Positions 51,530-60,222 of a DNA stretch of 64,000 nucleotides are shown in pieces; position 1 is the first letter of the stretch; each line of letters starts with the position of its first letter. Source of the DNA: Bacteroidota bacterium (lineage in GTDB: Bacteria > Bacteroidota > Bacteroidia > 2-12-FULL-35-15); contig SXIH01000068.1 of NCBI GenBank assembly GCA_005772895.1, positions 1 to 64,000 of the forward strand, written 5' to 3'. Made by a program: the position numbers and the translations under genes. The notes beneath the pieces were generated by a model. The model did not search any database. It was not told the DNA's origin and saw only the letters and a program-made list of their open reading frames with translations.

Positions 51530-52030
51530 ATGTACAGAAAAATTGAAGACTTTATAAAAGACTGGGGCTACGAAAGCGAAGGCACTTTAAATCTTTTTAA
51601 AAATATCAGTAACGAAGCACTGAATAAAAAAGACCATGAAAATGTGAGAAGCATTGCTGTTTTAGCATGGCACATTACTATTACACTTAATGAAATGCTT
51701 AACAAAGCGGGTTTAAAAGTAACCGGTCCGGACGAACATAGTAAACCTCCTTCCACAATAAAAGAAATTATTGACGCTTATGAAAGCTCCGCAAAATCAG
51801 TAACAGAGCAAGTTCAAAAACAATGGACTGATGCAAGCTTATTAGAAAAAGCGAATTTGTATGGGGAAGACTGGAGAAATGGTGTTACTCTTTCTATTCT
51901 GATAAAGCATCAGTCACATCATCGCGGACAATTAACTGTATTGATGCGACAATCAGGAATGCTAGTTACTGGTATTTACGGTCCGTCCAAAGAAGATTGG
52001 GCTAAGTATAATATGCCAACTGCGGATTAA
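51530..52030 (+). CDS. DinB family protein
   Basis: 166 residues, four-helix DinB/YfiT fold. The metal-binding His triad fits His48 (AWHIT) with His127 and His131 in IKHQSHHRGQLTVLMR. Members include metal-dependent thiol S-transferases and uncharacterised stress proteins. It lies 40 bases before the MORN-like gene and has no clear operon partner. A strong promoter is not evident. Confidence 0.88.
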   Translation: MYRKIEDFIKDWGYESEGTLNLFKNISNEALNKKDHENVRSIAVLAWHITITLNEMLNKAGLKVTGPDEHSKPPSTIKEIIDAYESSAKSVTEQVQKQWTDASLLEKANLYGEDWRNGVTLSILIKHQSHHRGQLTVLMRQSGMLVTGIYGPSKEDWAKYNMPTAD

Positions 52031-52069
52031 CACAACCAAAATGAAAGATTGCGTCTTATAAAAAAGGCC

Positions 52070-53329
52070 ATGCTAAAAAAAACACTTTTATTTTTATTGA
52101 TTTTAATTTCCTTTAAAGCCTCTTCCCAGGAACATTGGGAAGATGAATTTTGGCGTGAAGAAGGCAAAAAGAGATATGCTAAAACCATGTCGATGGCAGA
52201 GATGTACACTACCTTTTATTCGAACGGACAAATCAAATGGCAAGGGAAATGTTTGGAAAATGGAACGCCTGATAGCGTTTGGGTGTATTACGATGATAAA
52301 GGAAATAAATTATGGGAAGGTGAATACAATGGGAAATATTATGAATATAAAGATTATTATGAATACGGTTACGATGATGGAGAGAACAGAAGTTACGTTA
52401 AAAATAATTGGGATACCACCATTATTGGAAACTATAAAAACGGATTAAAAGAAGGGGAATGGCAAGAGTTTGATAACACCGGTAAATTCATTTTCAAAAA
52501 AGGACAATTCAGAAATGGTGAACCAACAGGTATTTGGCAGGAATTTTCAGAACAAACAGTGGAAACAAAAATTTTAAAAGCTGCCGAGTACAATTATGCT
52601 ACACAAAAGAGAATACTTTATAAGCTTGATAGTATAGATGGAACTGAGCATATCGATTCTATTCTTTATGAATCACAGCATGGAATTAAAAACAACAGAT
52701 ATAACCACTATAACACTTCTGAAGGTGATGTCAAATTAAATTTATGTTTTCTTGGATATGGTCAACTCATCAATATCAATCCCTTAAACGATTTTTTTTA
52801 TCAAAAATCTTATTCAAAACTCAGCCCTCAAATTCAATCTATTGGCTTCGAATGGTCTGGTGTTATTGAGAATGAAATGTATTGGTTTTATAATCTCAAT
52901 TGGACTCCTGCTATGTCGGCACAGCTGAATGACTCCATCCGTTTACGCTTATCTGGATACAATACTAATTTAGATTTTGGATATGATTTTATTGAAGCAA
53001 ATGCGGTAGATATAGCTCCTACTCTGGGTTTTGGATTTCAACAACTCAAGCTTAAGGTTTTAAAAACCCAAAGTATTGATTCTCTTGCATATAATTTTAA
53101 TGAGGGTGATTACAGGATTTACCGCAATTCTGCTCCAACCGTAAATGCTATGCTAAATCTCCGTTTTAACATAGGCGGTTTTACAATTGGTTTTGCCGGT
53201 GGATATGTTTTGGATTGTTCCAGCCCTAAATGGCGATATAATGGTAAGTTTTTGAGCGATTCACCCAAAACATCGGTTTCGGGAGTGGTTGCAAATGTTT
53301 CCATTGGCTTTCATATCAAGGATTATTGA
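52070..53329 (+). CDS. Secreted MORN-repeat/YwqK-like protein
   Basis: 419 residues from ATG 52070; an in-frame TTG at 52049 would add seven residues before the signal peptide and is rejected. The signal peptide is MLKKTLLFLLILISFKASSQ. Residues about 45-180 hold several MORN/YwqK-type turns (YSNGQIKWQGKCLENGTPDSVWVYYDDKGN, YKNGLKEGEWQEFDNTGKF, FRNGEPTGIWQEF). The C-terminal 200 residues show alternating strands and end in a beta-barrel-like pattern (FNIGGFTIGFAGGYVLD ... VVANVSIGFHI). A possible outer-membrane protein; function unknown. Confidence 0.75.
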   Translation: MLKKTLLFLLILISFKASSQEHWEDEFWREEGKKRYAKTMSMAEMYTTFYSNGQIKWQGKCLENGTPDSVWVYYDDKGNKLWEGEYNGKYYEYKDYYEYGYDDGENRSYVKNNWDTTIIGNYKNGLKEGEWQEFDNTGKFIFKKGQFRNGEPTGIWQEFSEQTVETKILKAAEYNYATQKRILYKLDSIDGTEHIDSILYESQHGIKNNRYNHYNTSEGDVKLNLCFLGYGQLININPLNDFFYQKSYSKLSPQIQSIGFEWSGVIENEMYWFYNLNWTPAMSAQLNDSIRLRLSGYNTNLDFGYDFIEANAVDIAPTLGFGFQQLKLKVLKTQSIDSLAYNFNEGDYRIYRNSAPTVNAMLNLRFNIGGFTIGFAGGYVLDCSSPKWRYNGKFLSDSPKTSVSGVVANVSIGFHIKDY

Positions 53330-53369
53330 TTCATCCATAAAAAAAAGCCACTTATCTCATTTAAATCGC

Positions 53370-53396
53370 TTGCATAACACAATTTTAGTAGATTTG
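53370..53396 (+). promoter_or_regulatory. Promoter-like pair upstream of the aminotransferase gene
   Basis: TTG at 53370-53372, 16 bases, TAGATTTG at 53389-53396, 27 bases before ATG 53423. The spacing is slightly short. Confidence 0.45.
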
Positions 53397-53422
53397 TGTC
53401 CTCTAAACGCTAATTAATTATT

Positions 53423-54616
53423 ATGAGCAAATTATCTGATAGAATAAACAACCTAGCAGAATCACAAACCTTGGCCATGGCTAAAAAAAGCCGCGAATTA
53501 CAAGCACAAGGAAAAGATATTATCAGCTTAAGTATTGGCGAGCCGGATTTTGATACACCACAATTCATCAAAGACGCAGCAAAAAAAGCCATTGACGAAA
53601 ATTTTACCCGTTATACTCCTGTTCCCGGATATTTAGATTTAAGAAAAGCTATTTCTTTAAAATTCAAACGCGACAATAACCTGAATTACAATTTTGATCA
53701 GATAGTTGCTTCTACCGGAGCAAAACAATCCATTGCTAATGTTATTCTGAGTATGGTCAATCCGGGTGAAGAGGTGATTGTTCCAATTCCGTATTGGGTA
53801 AGTTATATTGAAACTATAAAATTGGCAGAAGGTATTCCGGTTACTATTCCTACAACCATTGAATCCAATTTTAAAATTTCTCCCGAGCAATTAAAAAAAG
53901 CAATCACTCCAAAAACAAAAATGATTGTTTTCAGTACTCCATGTAATCCAAGTGGTTCGGTATACAACAAAGCGGAATTGAAAGCTCTCGCAGATGTAAT
54001 TATTCAGTATCCTGATTTGTATGTGATTTCCGATGAGATTTATGAATACATCAATTTTGCAGGGAAACATGAAAGTATTGCACAGTTTGATTTTATTTAC
54101 GACAGGGTAATAACAGTGAATGGTGTTTCCAAAGGATATGCGATGACCGGCTGGAGAATCGGATACATTGGTGCTCCTAAATGGATTGCAGATGCTTGTG
54201 AAAAAATGCAAGGACAATTTACTTCTGCCCCTGCTTCTATTTCTCAAATGGCTACAATGGAAGCTGTAAAAGCAGATCCATCAACAATGACTTACATGTG
54301 TGATGCATTTAAAAAACGTAGAGATTTGGTTTTAAATCTGATGAAAGAAATCCCGGGAATGAAAACGAATTTGCCAGATGGCGCTTTTTATATTTTTCCC
54401 GATATCTCTTCCTATTTTGGTAAATCATACAACAACTACCACATAAAAAATTCCAGCGACTTAAGTATGTTTCTTTTGGAAGAAGGAAATGTTGCCTTGG
54501 TTTCAGGAGATGCATTTGGTGATAACAACTGCATTCGTTTTTCTTATGCTACGGCCGAAGAAAAATTAATTGAAGCTGTAAAAAGGATGAAAGAAGCTTT
54601 AGCGAAATTGAAATAA
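53423..54616 (+). CDS. aspC: PLP-dependent aminotransferase (aspartate aminotransferase type I)
   Basis: 397 residues. N-terminal SLSIGEPDFDTPQFI, cofactor contacts STPCNPSG and SDEIYEYINF, the Schiff-base Lys237 in NGVSKGYAMTGWR, and substrate-binding Arg in the C-terminal FSYATAEEKL. It converts aspartate and 2-oxoglutarate to oxaloacetate and glutamate, or serves broader amino acids, as class Ib enzymes often do. It is followed across a perfect palindrome by rfaE1. Confidence 0.92.
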   Translation: MSKLSDRINNLAESQTLAMAKKSRELQAQGKDIISLSIGEPDFDTPQFIKDAAKKAIDENFTRYTPVPGYLDLRKAISLKFKRDNNLNYNFDQIVASTGAKQSIANVILSMVNPGEEVIVPIPYWVSYIETIKLAEGIPVTIPTTIESNFKISPEQLKKAITPKTKMIVFSTPCNPSGSVYNKAELKALADVIIQYPDLYVISDEIYEYINFAGKHESIAQFDFIYDRVITVNGVSKGYAMTGWRIGYIGAPKWIADACEKMQGQFTSAPASISQMATMEAVKADPSTMTYMCDAFKKRRDLVLNLMKEIPGMKTNLPDGAFYIFPDISSYFGKSYNNYHIKNSSDLSMFLLEEGNVALVSGDAFGDNNCIRFSYATAEEKLIEAVKRMKEALAKLK

Positions 54617-54636
54617 GACCATACGCCCTCTCCGAA

Positions 54637-54656
54637 CCTGCCTACCGGTAGGCAGG
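54637..54656. repeat. Perfect palindrome CCTGCCTACCGGTAGGCAGG
   Basis: 20 bases, second copy of the family found in the broken tRNA at 38581-38600, with compensating changes in both arms. CCCTCTCC and GGAAAGGG flank it and extend the stem with one mismatch. Confidence 0.9.
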
Positions 54657-54678
54657 GGAAAGGGAGAAAAAAAATAAA

Positions 54679-55668
54679 ATGAGTAGCATTCAAGATACAT
54701 TCAAATCCTTTAACAAACTAAACGTCCTCATCATAGGTGATGTAATGGTGGATGCTTATATGTGGGGAAATGTAAACCGTATTTCTCCTGAAGCTCCGGT
54801 TCCGGTTGTTACAATCAATAAAAAAGAAAACCGATTGGGTGGTGCAGCCAACGTTGCATTGAATATTCAAGCAATGGGTGCTACTCCAATCCTTTGCTCT
54901 GTGATTGGCGATGATGATGGAGCAAAAACATTCTTAGAACTTTTAAAAGAAAATAAACTTTCTGCTAAAGGAATACTAAAGAGTAAAAAAAGAATTACTA
55001 CTGTAAAAACCAGAGTAATCAGCAGCAATCATCAAATGTTGCGCGTTGATGAAGAAATTGAAAGCAGTATTGATACCAAAGAAATTCAATCATTAATTGC
55101 AGAAATAAAAAAACTAATAGCATCCGAAAAAATTGATGTTATCATTTTTGAAGATTACGATAAAGGTGCAATCAATGCTGAACTAATTAAAACCATCGTT
55201 GCACTTGCAAAACAAAAAGGAATTCCAACAGTTGTTGATCCCAAAAGAAAAAACTTTATGGATTATACAGGAATCACTTTATTTAAACCGAATTTGAAAG
55301 AATTGAAAGAAGGTTTAAAAATCGATTTCAATCATAACAATATAAAAGAATTGGAAAAAGTTGTGACTGGTTTCATCAAAAAACAAAACATAACAACTGC
55401 ATTAATTACACTTTCTGAAAAAGGAGTATACACACACAGTGCAAAAACAAAAGCATTGGTTCCTGCTCACATTCGCAACATCTCTGACGTTTCCGGTGCG
55501 GGTGATACAGTAGTGAGTGTTGCTGCATTGTGTTTAGCCGCTAATCTTTCTCCTATTACAACAGCAACATTAGCAAATTTAGCCGGTGGTTTAGTTTGCG
55601 AAAAAGTTGGAGTTGTCCCTATAGATAAAAAACAGTTGCTTGCAGAAGCAATTAAATTAAAATTATAG
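54679..55668 (+). CDS. rfaE1: D-glycero-beta-D-manno-heptose-7-phosphate kinase
   Basis: 329 residues, PfkB/ribokinase family. N-terminal VLIIGDVMVDAYMWGNVNRISPEAPVPVV and RLGGAANVALNIQAMGA are characteristic of RfaE1/HldE domain I; the catalytic GAGDT is at 273-277. It phosphorylates heptose-7-phosphate in LPS core or glycoprotein ADP-heptose synthesis. The separate adenylyltransferase domain (RfaE2) is absent, so the two functions are unfused here. Five bases before the ubiE gene. Confidence 0.92.
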   Translation: MSSIQDTFKSFNKLNVLIIGDVMVDAYMWGNVNRISPEAPVPVVTINKKENRLGGAANVALNIQAMGATPILCSVIGDDDGAKTFLELLKENKLSAKGILKSKKRITTVKTRVISSNHQMLRVDEEIESSIDTKEIQSLIAEIKKLIASEKIDVIIFEDYDKGAINAELIKTIVALAKQKGIPTVVDPKRKNFMDYTGITLFKPNLKELKEGLKIDFNHNNIKELEKVVTGFIKKQNITTALITLSEKGVYTHSAKTKALVPAHIRNISDVSGAGDTVVSVAALCLAANLSPITTATLANLAGGLVCEKVGVVPIDKKQLLAEAIKLKL

Positions 55669-55672
55669 TGTC

Positions 55673-56401
55673 GTGGGCGAAGTAGTAACACCATATAAAA
55701 ATTTAACGACAAGCAAAAAGGAACAGGTTGCGACCATGTTCAACAACATAGCTCCTAAATACGATTTCTTGAATCAGTTGCTTTCAATGGGCATTCACAA
55801 AGGTTGGAGAAGAAAAGCAGTGAGTCTGTTAAAAGAAGTACATCCAAAAAATATTTTAGACATTGCAACCGGCACAGGCGATTTTGCAATTGAAGCAATG
55901 AAATTAAATCCTGAAAAAGTTGTTGGAGTTGATATTTCTGAAGGAATGCTAAAGATGGGAGTTGAAAAAATTAACAAGCTTGGATTACAAAATAAAATCG
56001 AATTAAAATTGGGTGATTCTGAAAGTCTGCCATTTGCCGACAATTCCTTTGATGCCATTACAGTTGGTTTCGGAGTTCGTAATTTTGAAAATCTGGAAAA
56101 AGGAATCAATGATATTTACAGGGTGTTGAATACAAACGGAATGATTGCAATTCTTGAATTTTCAAAACCTACTGCTTTCCCAATAAAACAGATTTATCAT
56201 TTTTATTTCCGTTACATTACTCCTACTATCGGAAAAATATTTTCAAAAGATAATTCGGCTTATACTTATTTACCCGAATCGGTAAAGGCGTTTCCTGCAG
56301 GGGAAGATTTTTTGAATGTTTTAAAAAAGGCTGGATTTAAGGAAACAAAAGCAATTCCTGTAACATTTGGGGTTGCCTCTATTTATATTGCAAAAAAGTA
56401 A
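55673..56401 (+). CDS. ubiE: Demethylmenaquinone methyltransferase
   Basis: 242 residues from a GTG start (55673), four bases after rfaE1. The UbiE patterns MFNNIAPKYDFLNQLLSMGIHKGWRRKAV, the SAM motif LDIATGTGDFA (about 62-72), ITVGFGVRNFENLEKG and the signature ILEFSKPTAFPIKQIYHFYF are intact. It methylates demethylmenaquinone in quinone synthesis; Bacteroidota use menaquinone. The gene lies beside porT, a known neighbour pair. Confidence 0.95.
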   Translation: MGEVVTPYKNLTTSKKEQVATMFNNIAPKYDFLNQLLSMGIHKGWRRKAVSLLKEVHPKNILDIATGTGDFAIEAMKLNPEKVVGVDISEGMLKMGVEKINKLGLQNKIELKLGDSESLPFADNSFDAITVGFGVRNFENLEKGINDIYRVLNTNGMIAILEFSKPTAFPIKQIYHFYFRYITPTIGKIFSKDNSAYTYLPESVKAFPAGEDFLNVLKKAGFKETKAIPVTFGVASIYIAKK

Positions 56402-56438
56402 AATAAATCAAAGAAATTTACGTTAGAGAAAAGCGAAA

Positions 56439-57152
56439 TTGAAAAATTTATTTAAATACATTCTTATAATAGCACTTGCACTTGCATGCACTGTTACTTT
56501 TGCTCAGGAAAACAGAGGTAATTTGCCAACGTATTACAAAGAGCGATTGCATTTTGGATTTACAATTGGTGTAAACAGAGCAAACTTTATCATCCACCCT
56601 GCTCCGCATTTCGAACGTTTCGACACATTAAAAAGTGTGACTTCCGTTCCTAAGTATGGTTTCAACCTTGGTATTATCTCTGAGTTAATGCTTCATCAGT
56701 ATATTACATTACGATTTATTCCAAATCTTTCCTTTGCTGAAAGAAGTCTGGAATATGACTTTCAAGGAGTTGATACTATCGTAAGAAAAAAATCAATTGA
56801 ATCTACTTTTTTAAATTTCCCACTTAATATAAAATTACGTTCAAAGCGAGTGGATAATTTCGGAGCATATATAGTTGCAGGTGGTAGCTATAGTCTGGAT
56901 TTAGCTTCAAAAAGAAAATCTGTAACCAGTACCGATCCAAATGAGCAAATTGTAAAACTAAAACGCGATGATTTTGGTTATGAAGTTGGAGCCGGAGCAG
57001 AATTTTATTTCGAATATTTTAAATTTGCTATCGAAGGAAAATTAAGTATTGGAACCAGAGATTTATTAATTCATGACAATACAGTTTACTCAAATTCAAT
57101 TGATAAATTAAACTCCAAAGTATTTTTGGTATCCATTACATTTGAAGGTTAG
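56439..57152 (+). CDS. porT: PorT-family outer-membrane protein of the type IX secretion system
   Basis: 237 residues, TTG start (56439) chosen because it gives the signal peptide MKNLFKYILIIALALACTVTFAQ. The mature part follows the PorT pattern: YYKERLHFGFTIGVNRANFII, YGFNLGIISELMLHQYITLRFIPNLSFAERSLEY, ESTFLNFPLNIKLRSKR, FGYEVGAGAEFYFEYFKFAIEGK, ending in a beta strand SKVFLVSITFEG. PorT is needed for type IX secretion. It supports the two secreted proteins with sorting tails here. Its stop TAG lies in a dispersed repeat. Confidence 0.87.
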   Translation: MKNLFKYILIIALALACTVTFAQENRGNLPTYYKERLHFGFTIGVNRANFIIHPAPHFERFDTLKSVTSVPKYGFNLGIISELMLHQYITLRFIPNLSFAERSLEYDFQGVDTIVRKKSIESTFLNFPLNIKLRSKRVDNFGAYIVAGGSYSLDLASKRKSVTSTDPNEQIVKLKRDDFGYEVGAGAEFYFEYFKFAIEGKLSIGTRDLLIHDNTVYSNSIDKLNSKVFLVSITFEG

Positions 57153-57178
57153 CCCTCGGCTACGCTCGGGCTGACAAA
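57150..57178. repeat. Dispersed hairpin repeat that supplies a stop codon (copy 2)
   Basis: TAGCCCTCGGCTACGCTCGG followed by GCTGACAAA. It starts with the porT stop codon, exactly as copy 1 (21360-21389) starts with the stop of a dehydratase-like gene. AGCCC and GGGCT can form a stem. Confidence 0.78.
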
Positions 57179-57220
57179 TTACTATTTAACACTGCACGAT
57201 AAAAACGTGCCTGACAAAAA

Positions 57221-58810
57221 ATGAAAAACGAACTCAACTTAGTTCTCTCACCGGAAGAGGCTGCCAATGAAAGTGTAATTAAAACAATCGCTGCAAAGCA
57301 ATTACACATTCCTGAATCCAACATTACTTTTATTAAAATTCTTAAACGTTCCATTGATGCTCGTTCACGGAATATAAAAGTCAATTTAAAGATTGATGTT
57401 TATGTCAACGAACAAGTTCCAGAAAGTCCGAATTACAAAATCTCCTACTCTAATGTTTCATCTAAAACTCCTGTGATTGTTATTGGAGCCGGACCAGCTG
57501 GATTATTTGCAGCACTTGAACTGATTGAAAAAGGATTGAAACCAATTGTAATTGAAAGAGGAAAAACTGTAAAAGACAGACGAAGAGATTTAGCAGCAAT
57601 CAACAAAGAAGGAATTGTAAATCCACATTCAAATTATTGTTTCGGAGAAGGTGGTGCTGGAACTTATAGTGATGGGAAACTATACACCCGTTCAACCAAA
57701 CGTGGCGACATTACCAAAGTATTAGAATTATTCGTAGCACACGGTGCGGATGAAACCATTTTAATTGAAGCACATCCTCATATCGGGACAAATAAACTTC
57801 CGAAAATTATTGAAGCGATGCGTCAAACGATTATCGACAATGGTGGAGAAATACATTTCAATACGCATGTAATTGATTTGATTGTAAAAAACAATTCGAT
57901 AAAAGGAGTTGTTTGCAAAAAAACAGACACCGATTCAACAACTGAACTTATTGCTGATTCAGTAATACTTGCAACAGGACACAGTGCACGCGATATTTTC
58001 GAATTATTACATTCTAAAAATATTTTGATTGAGGGAAAAACATTTGCAATGGGCGTGCGTGTTGAACATCCTCAAGCCTTGATTGATTCATTACAATATC
58101 ATTGCAATTTGAATGAAGTAGCAAAAAAACGTGATTTCCTTCCTGCATCATCTTATAGTTTAGTTCATCAAGCTCTTGGCAGAGGAGTTTATTCTTTTTG
58201 TATGTGTCCGGGTGGAATTATTGCGCCTTGTGCAACAGCGCCAGGAGAAGTGGTTACAAATGGTTGGTCGCCATCCAAACGAAATAATCCATTTGCCAAT
58301 TCTGGAATTGTTGTAACGATTGAACCAGAAGATTATCAAAAATTTGCATCACAAGGACCATTAGCAGGATTACGCTATCAGCAAGCATTAGAAAAAATGG
58401 CTTATGAAGCTGGTGGCAACAATGGACAAATAGCACCAGCACAACGATTACAAGATTTTGTAAATGGGAAATTGTCTCCACTCCTACCCGATGTTTCTTA
58501 TCAACCAGGAATTAAATCCGCTCCGTTACATGAATTGCTTCCTACAGAAATTGGTAAACGATTACAACTGGGCTTTACAGAATTCGGGAAAAAGATGAGA
58601 GGCTATTTGAGTAACGATGCAGTGATTGTGGGAGTAGAATCCAGAACATCATCACCTGTTAGAATTCCAAGAGATAAAGAAACATTGGAACATCCTCAAA
58701 TCAAAGGTTTGTATCCTTGCGGAGAAGGTGCAGGATACGCAGGAGGAATTGTTTCTGCAGCCATTGACGGACAAAAATGTGCGAACGCCATTGCTTGTTT
58801 AAAATATTAA
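57221..58810 (+). CDS. FAD-dependent dehydrogenase of the COG2509 type
   Basis: 529 residues. A small N-terminal domain (about 1-70, RNIKVNLKIDVYV) precedes the FAD site VIGAGPAGLFAALE (87-100), then ERGKTVKDRRRD, FGEGGAGTYSDGKLYTR and ATGHSARDIFELL. The C-terminus has the usual CGEGAGYAGGIVSAAIDG. Widely conserved, function uncertain; annotated as NAD(FAD)-utilising dehydrogenase. It starts about 40 bases after the dispersed repeat and ends 54 bases before the small membrane protein gene. Confidence 0.88.
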   Translation: MKNELNLVLSPEEAANESVIKTIAAKQLHIPESNITFIKILKRSIDARSRNIKVNLKIDVYVNEQVPESPNYKISYSNVSSKTPVIVIGAGPAGLFAALELIEKGLKPIVIERGKTVKDRRRDLAAINKEGIVNPHSNYCFGEGGAGTYSDGKLYTRSTKRGDITKVLELFVAHGADETILIEAHPHIGTNKLPKIIEAMRQTIIDNGGEIHFNTHVIDLIVKNNSIKGVVCKKTDTDSTTELIADSVILATGHSARDIFELLHSKNILIEGKTFAMGVRVEHPQALIDSLQYHCNLNEVAKKRDFLPASSYSLVHQALGRGVYSFCMCPGGIIAPCATAPGEVVTNGWSPSKRNNPFANSGIVVTIEPEDYQKFASQGPLAGLRYQQALEKMAYEAGGNNGQIAPAQRLQDFVNGKLSPLLPDVSYQPGIKSAPLHELLPTEIGKRLQLGFTEFGKKMRGYLSNDAVIVGVESRTSSPVRIPRDKETLEHPQIKGLYPCGEGAGYAGGIVSAAIDGQKCANAIACLKY

Positions 58811-58864
58811 CTTTGTACTTCGTAAACTGAAGTTTTAACGTAAGTTTAAAAAATTTAAAACACC

Positions 58865-59230
58865 ATGAAATTCATTATTCAATTAGTTATTGTTACAATA
58901 GCTGTTTTGATTTCTTCTTATCTTTTACCAGGAGTAAGTATTGAAGGAAATAATTTTTTAACTGCTTTAGTTGTTGCAGCAGTATTGTCATTTTTAAATG
59001 CTGTTGTAAAACCCATAATGATTATACTTACAATTCCTGTTACTATTATCACATTCGGCTTTTTCTTGTTAGTGATAAATGCGTTGATGATTTTGTTAGC
59101 AGCTAAAATTGTAAATGGTTTTCACGTAGAAGGATTTTGGTATGCACTTTTATTCAGCTTTATTTTATCACTCGTTACATCTCTTTTAGAAGGAATAAAA
59201 AAACGAGACGAGCACGAAGGGAATATTTAG
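58865..59230 (+). CDS. Small membrane protein, YvlD/phage-holin-like family
   Basis: 121 residues with four membrane segments (about 3-21, 28-46, 51-73, 84-104) and the conserved NAVVKPIMIILTIPVTIITFGFFLLVINALMI core. This family is listed as 'phage holin family' but is chromosomal and widespread; there are no phage genes nearby. Its stop TAG is inside the repeated word that fills the following gap. Confidence 0.87.
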   Translation: MKFIIQLVIVTIAVLISSYLLPGVSIEGNNFLTALVVAAVLSFLNAVVKPIMIILTIPVTIITFGFFLLVINALMILLAAKIVNGFHVEGFWYALLFSFILSLVTSLLEGIKKRDEHEGNI

Positions 59231-59385
59231 TTGGGAGTCGGGAGTTAGGAGTTCGGAGAGTTTTGCGAAGCAATCCTTTCTCGCAAATCGTCATCCCGTG
59301 CCGCGACACGGGATCTCCCTGTTAGAAGCAGAAACTATGTTAAGAGTTAGTTATTAATAATCTCATTATTTAGGAATAGAATAAC
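59228..59385. repeat. Word repeat plus inverted repeat in the gap before cvfB
   Basis: From the stop codon, TAGTTGGGAGTCGGGAGTTA then GGAGTTCGGAG words. At 59293-59314 is ATCCCGTG-CCGCGA-CACGGGAT, a clean hairpin of a kind scattered in bacterial genomes. There is no T-run after it. The rest shows nothing recognisable. Confidence 0.7.
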
Positions 59386-60216
59386 ATGAAAGTAGGAGAA
59401 TACAACGAGTTAGAAGTAGTAAAAGAATTAGATTTCGGGATTTACTTTCGTGAAGGTGATGTAGAGATTTTAATGCCCACAAAATGGGTTCCTCAAGGAA
59501 CTAAAATCGGAGATACATTAAATGTTTTTGTTTTCAGAGATTCGGACGACCGTTTAATAGCTACAACAGTAAAGCCTTTTGCAACAGCCGATACATTTGC
59601 TTTTTTAGAGGCTAAACAAGTAAATGAAGTTGGCGCTTTCATGGATTGGGGAATGGACAAAGATTTATTAGTTCCATTCCGTGAACAAGCACAACGTATG
59701 GAGCAAGGAAAAAGCTATGTAGTGTTTGTTTATTTGGATGAAGAAACAGACAGACTTGTTGGCTCAACAAAATTAAGTCGATTCATTATCCGAGAAGATG
59801 TAGATGTGCAAGAAGGTGATATTGTTGATTTATTGATTTATTCAGAAACAGATTTAGGTTATAATGCCATCGTAAACGACCTTTACACTGGTTTAATTTA
59901 CAAAAATGAAATTTACGAAGCGATACGTGTTGGTGATAAAATGCAAGGATTTGTAAAACGTGTACGTGAAGATGAAAAGATAGATTTGAGTTTACAAAAA
60001 AGCGGCTACGAATTGGTGGATGATGTAAAATGGAAAATTCTTAAACTAATTAAAGAAGAAAAAGGATTTCTTGCTTTAAACGACAATAGCACCCCTGAAG
60101 AAATAAAAGCAAAACTTCAAATCAGCAAAAAGGCCTTCAAAAAAGCAATTGGTGCTCTTTACAGAGAAAGATTGGTAAAATTGACGGATAAGGGTGTGGA
60201 GTTGGTATCAAAGTAA
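59386..60216 (+). CDS. cvfB: CvfB/YitL-like S1 RNA-binding protein
   Basis: 276 residues. Three consecutive S1-like beta domains (about 1-62, 68-135 and 140-205; LEAKQVNEVGAFMDWGMDKDLLVPF, VDVQEGDIVDLLIYSETDLGYNAIV, IRVGDKMQGFVKRVREDEKIDLSL) followed by a C-terminal winged helix (about 215-276, KKAFKKAIGALYRERLVKLTDKG). Matches CvfB, an RNA-binding regulator in Gram-positives; its function in Bacteroidota is less known. Convergent with rlmH. Confidence 0.9.
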   Translation: MKVGEYNELEVVKELDFGIYFREGDVEILMPTKWVPQGTKIGDTLNVFVFRDSDDRLIATTVKPFATADTFAFLEAKQVNEVGAFMDWGMDKDLLVPFREQAQRMEQGKSYVVFVYLDEETDRLVGSTKLSRFIIREDVDVQEGDIVDLLIYSETDLGYNAIVNDLYTGLIYKNEIYEAIRVGDKMQGFVKRVREDEKIDLSLQKSGYELVDDVKWKILKLIKEEKGFLALNDNSTPEEIKAKLQISKKAFKKAIGALYRERLVKLTDKGVELVSK

Positions 60217-60222
60217 ACAAAA

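Noticed and set aside
58865-59230. Phage origin for the 'phage holin' family gene
   Set aside because: No phage genes nearby; the family is a chromosomal YvlD-like membrane protein.
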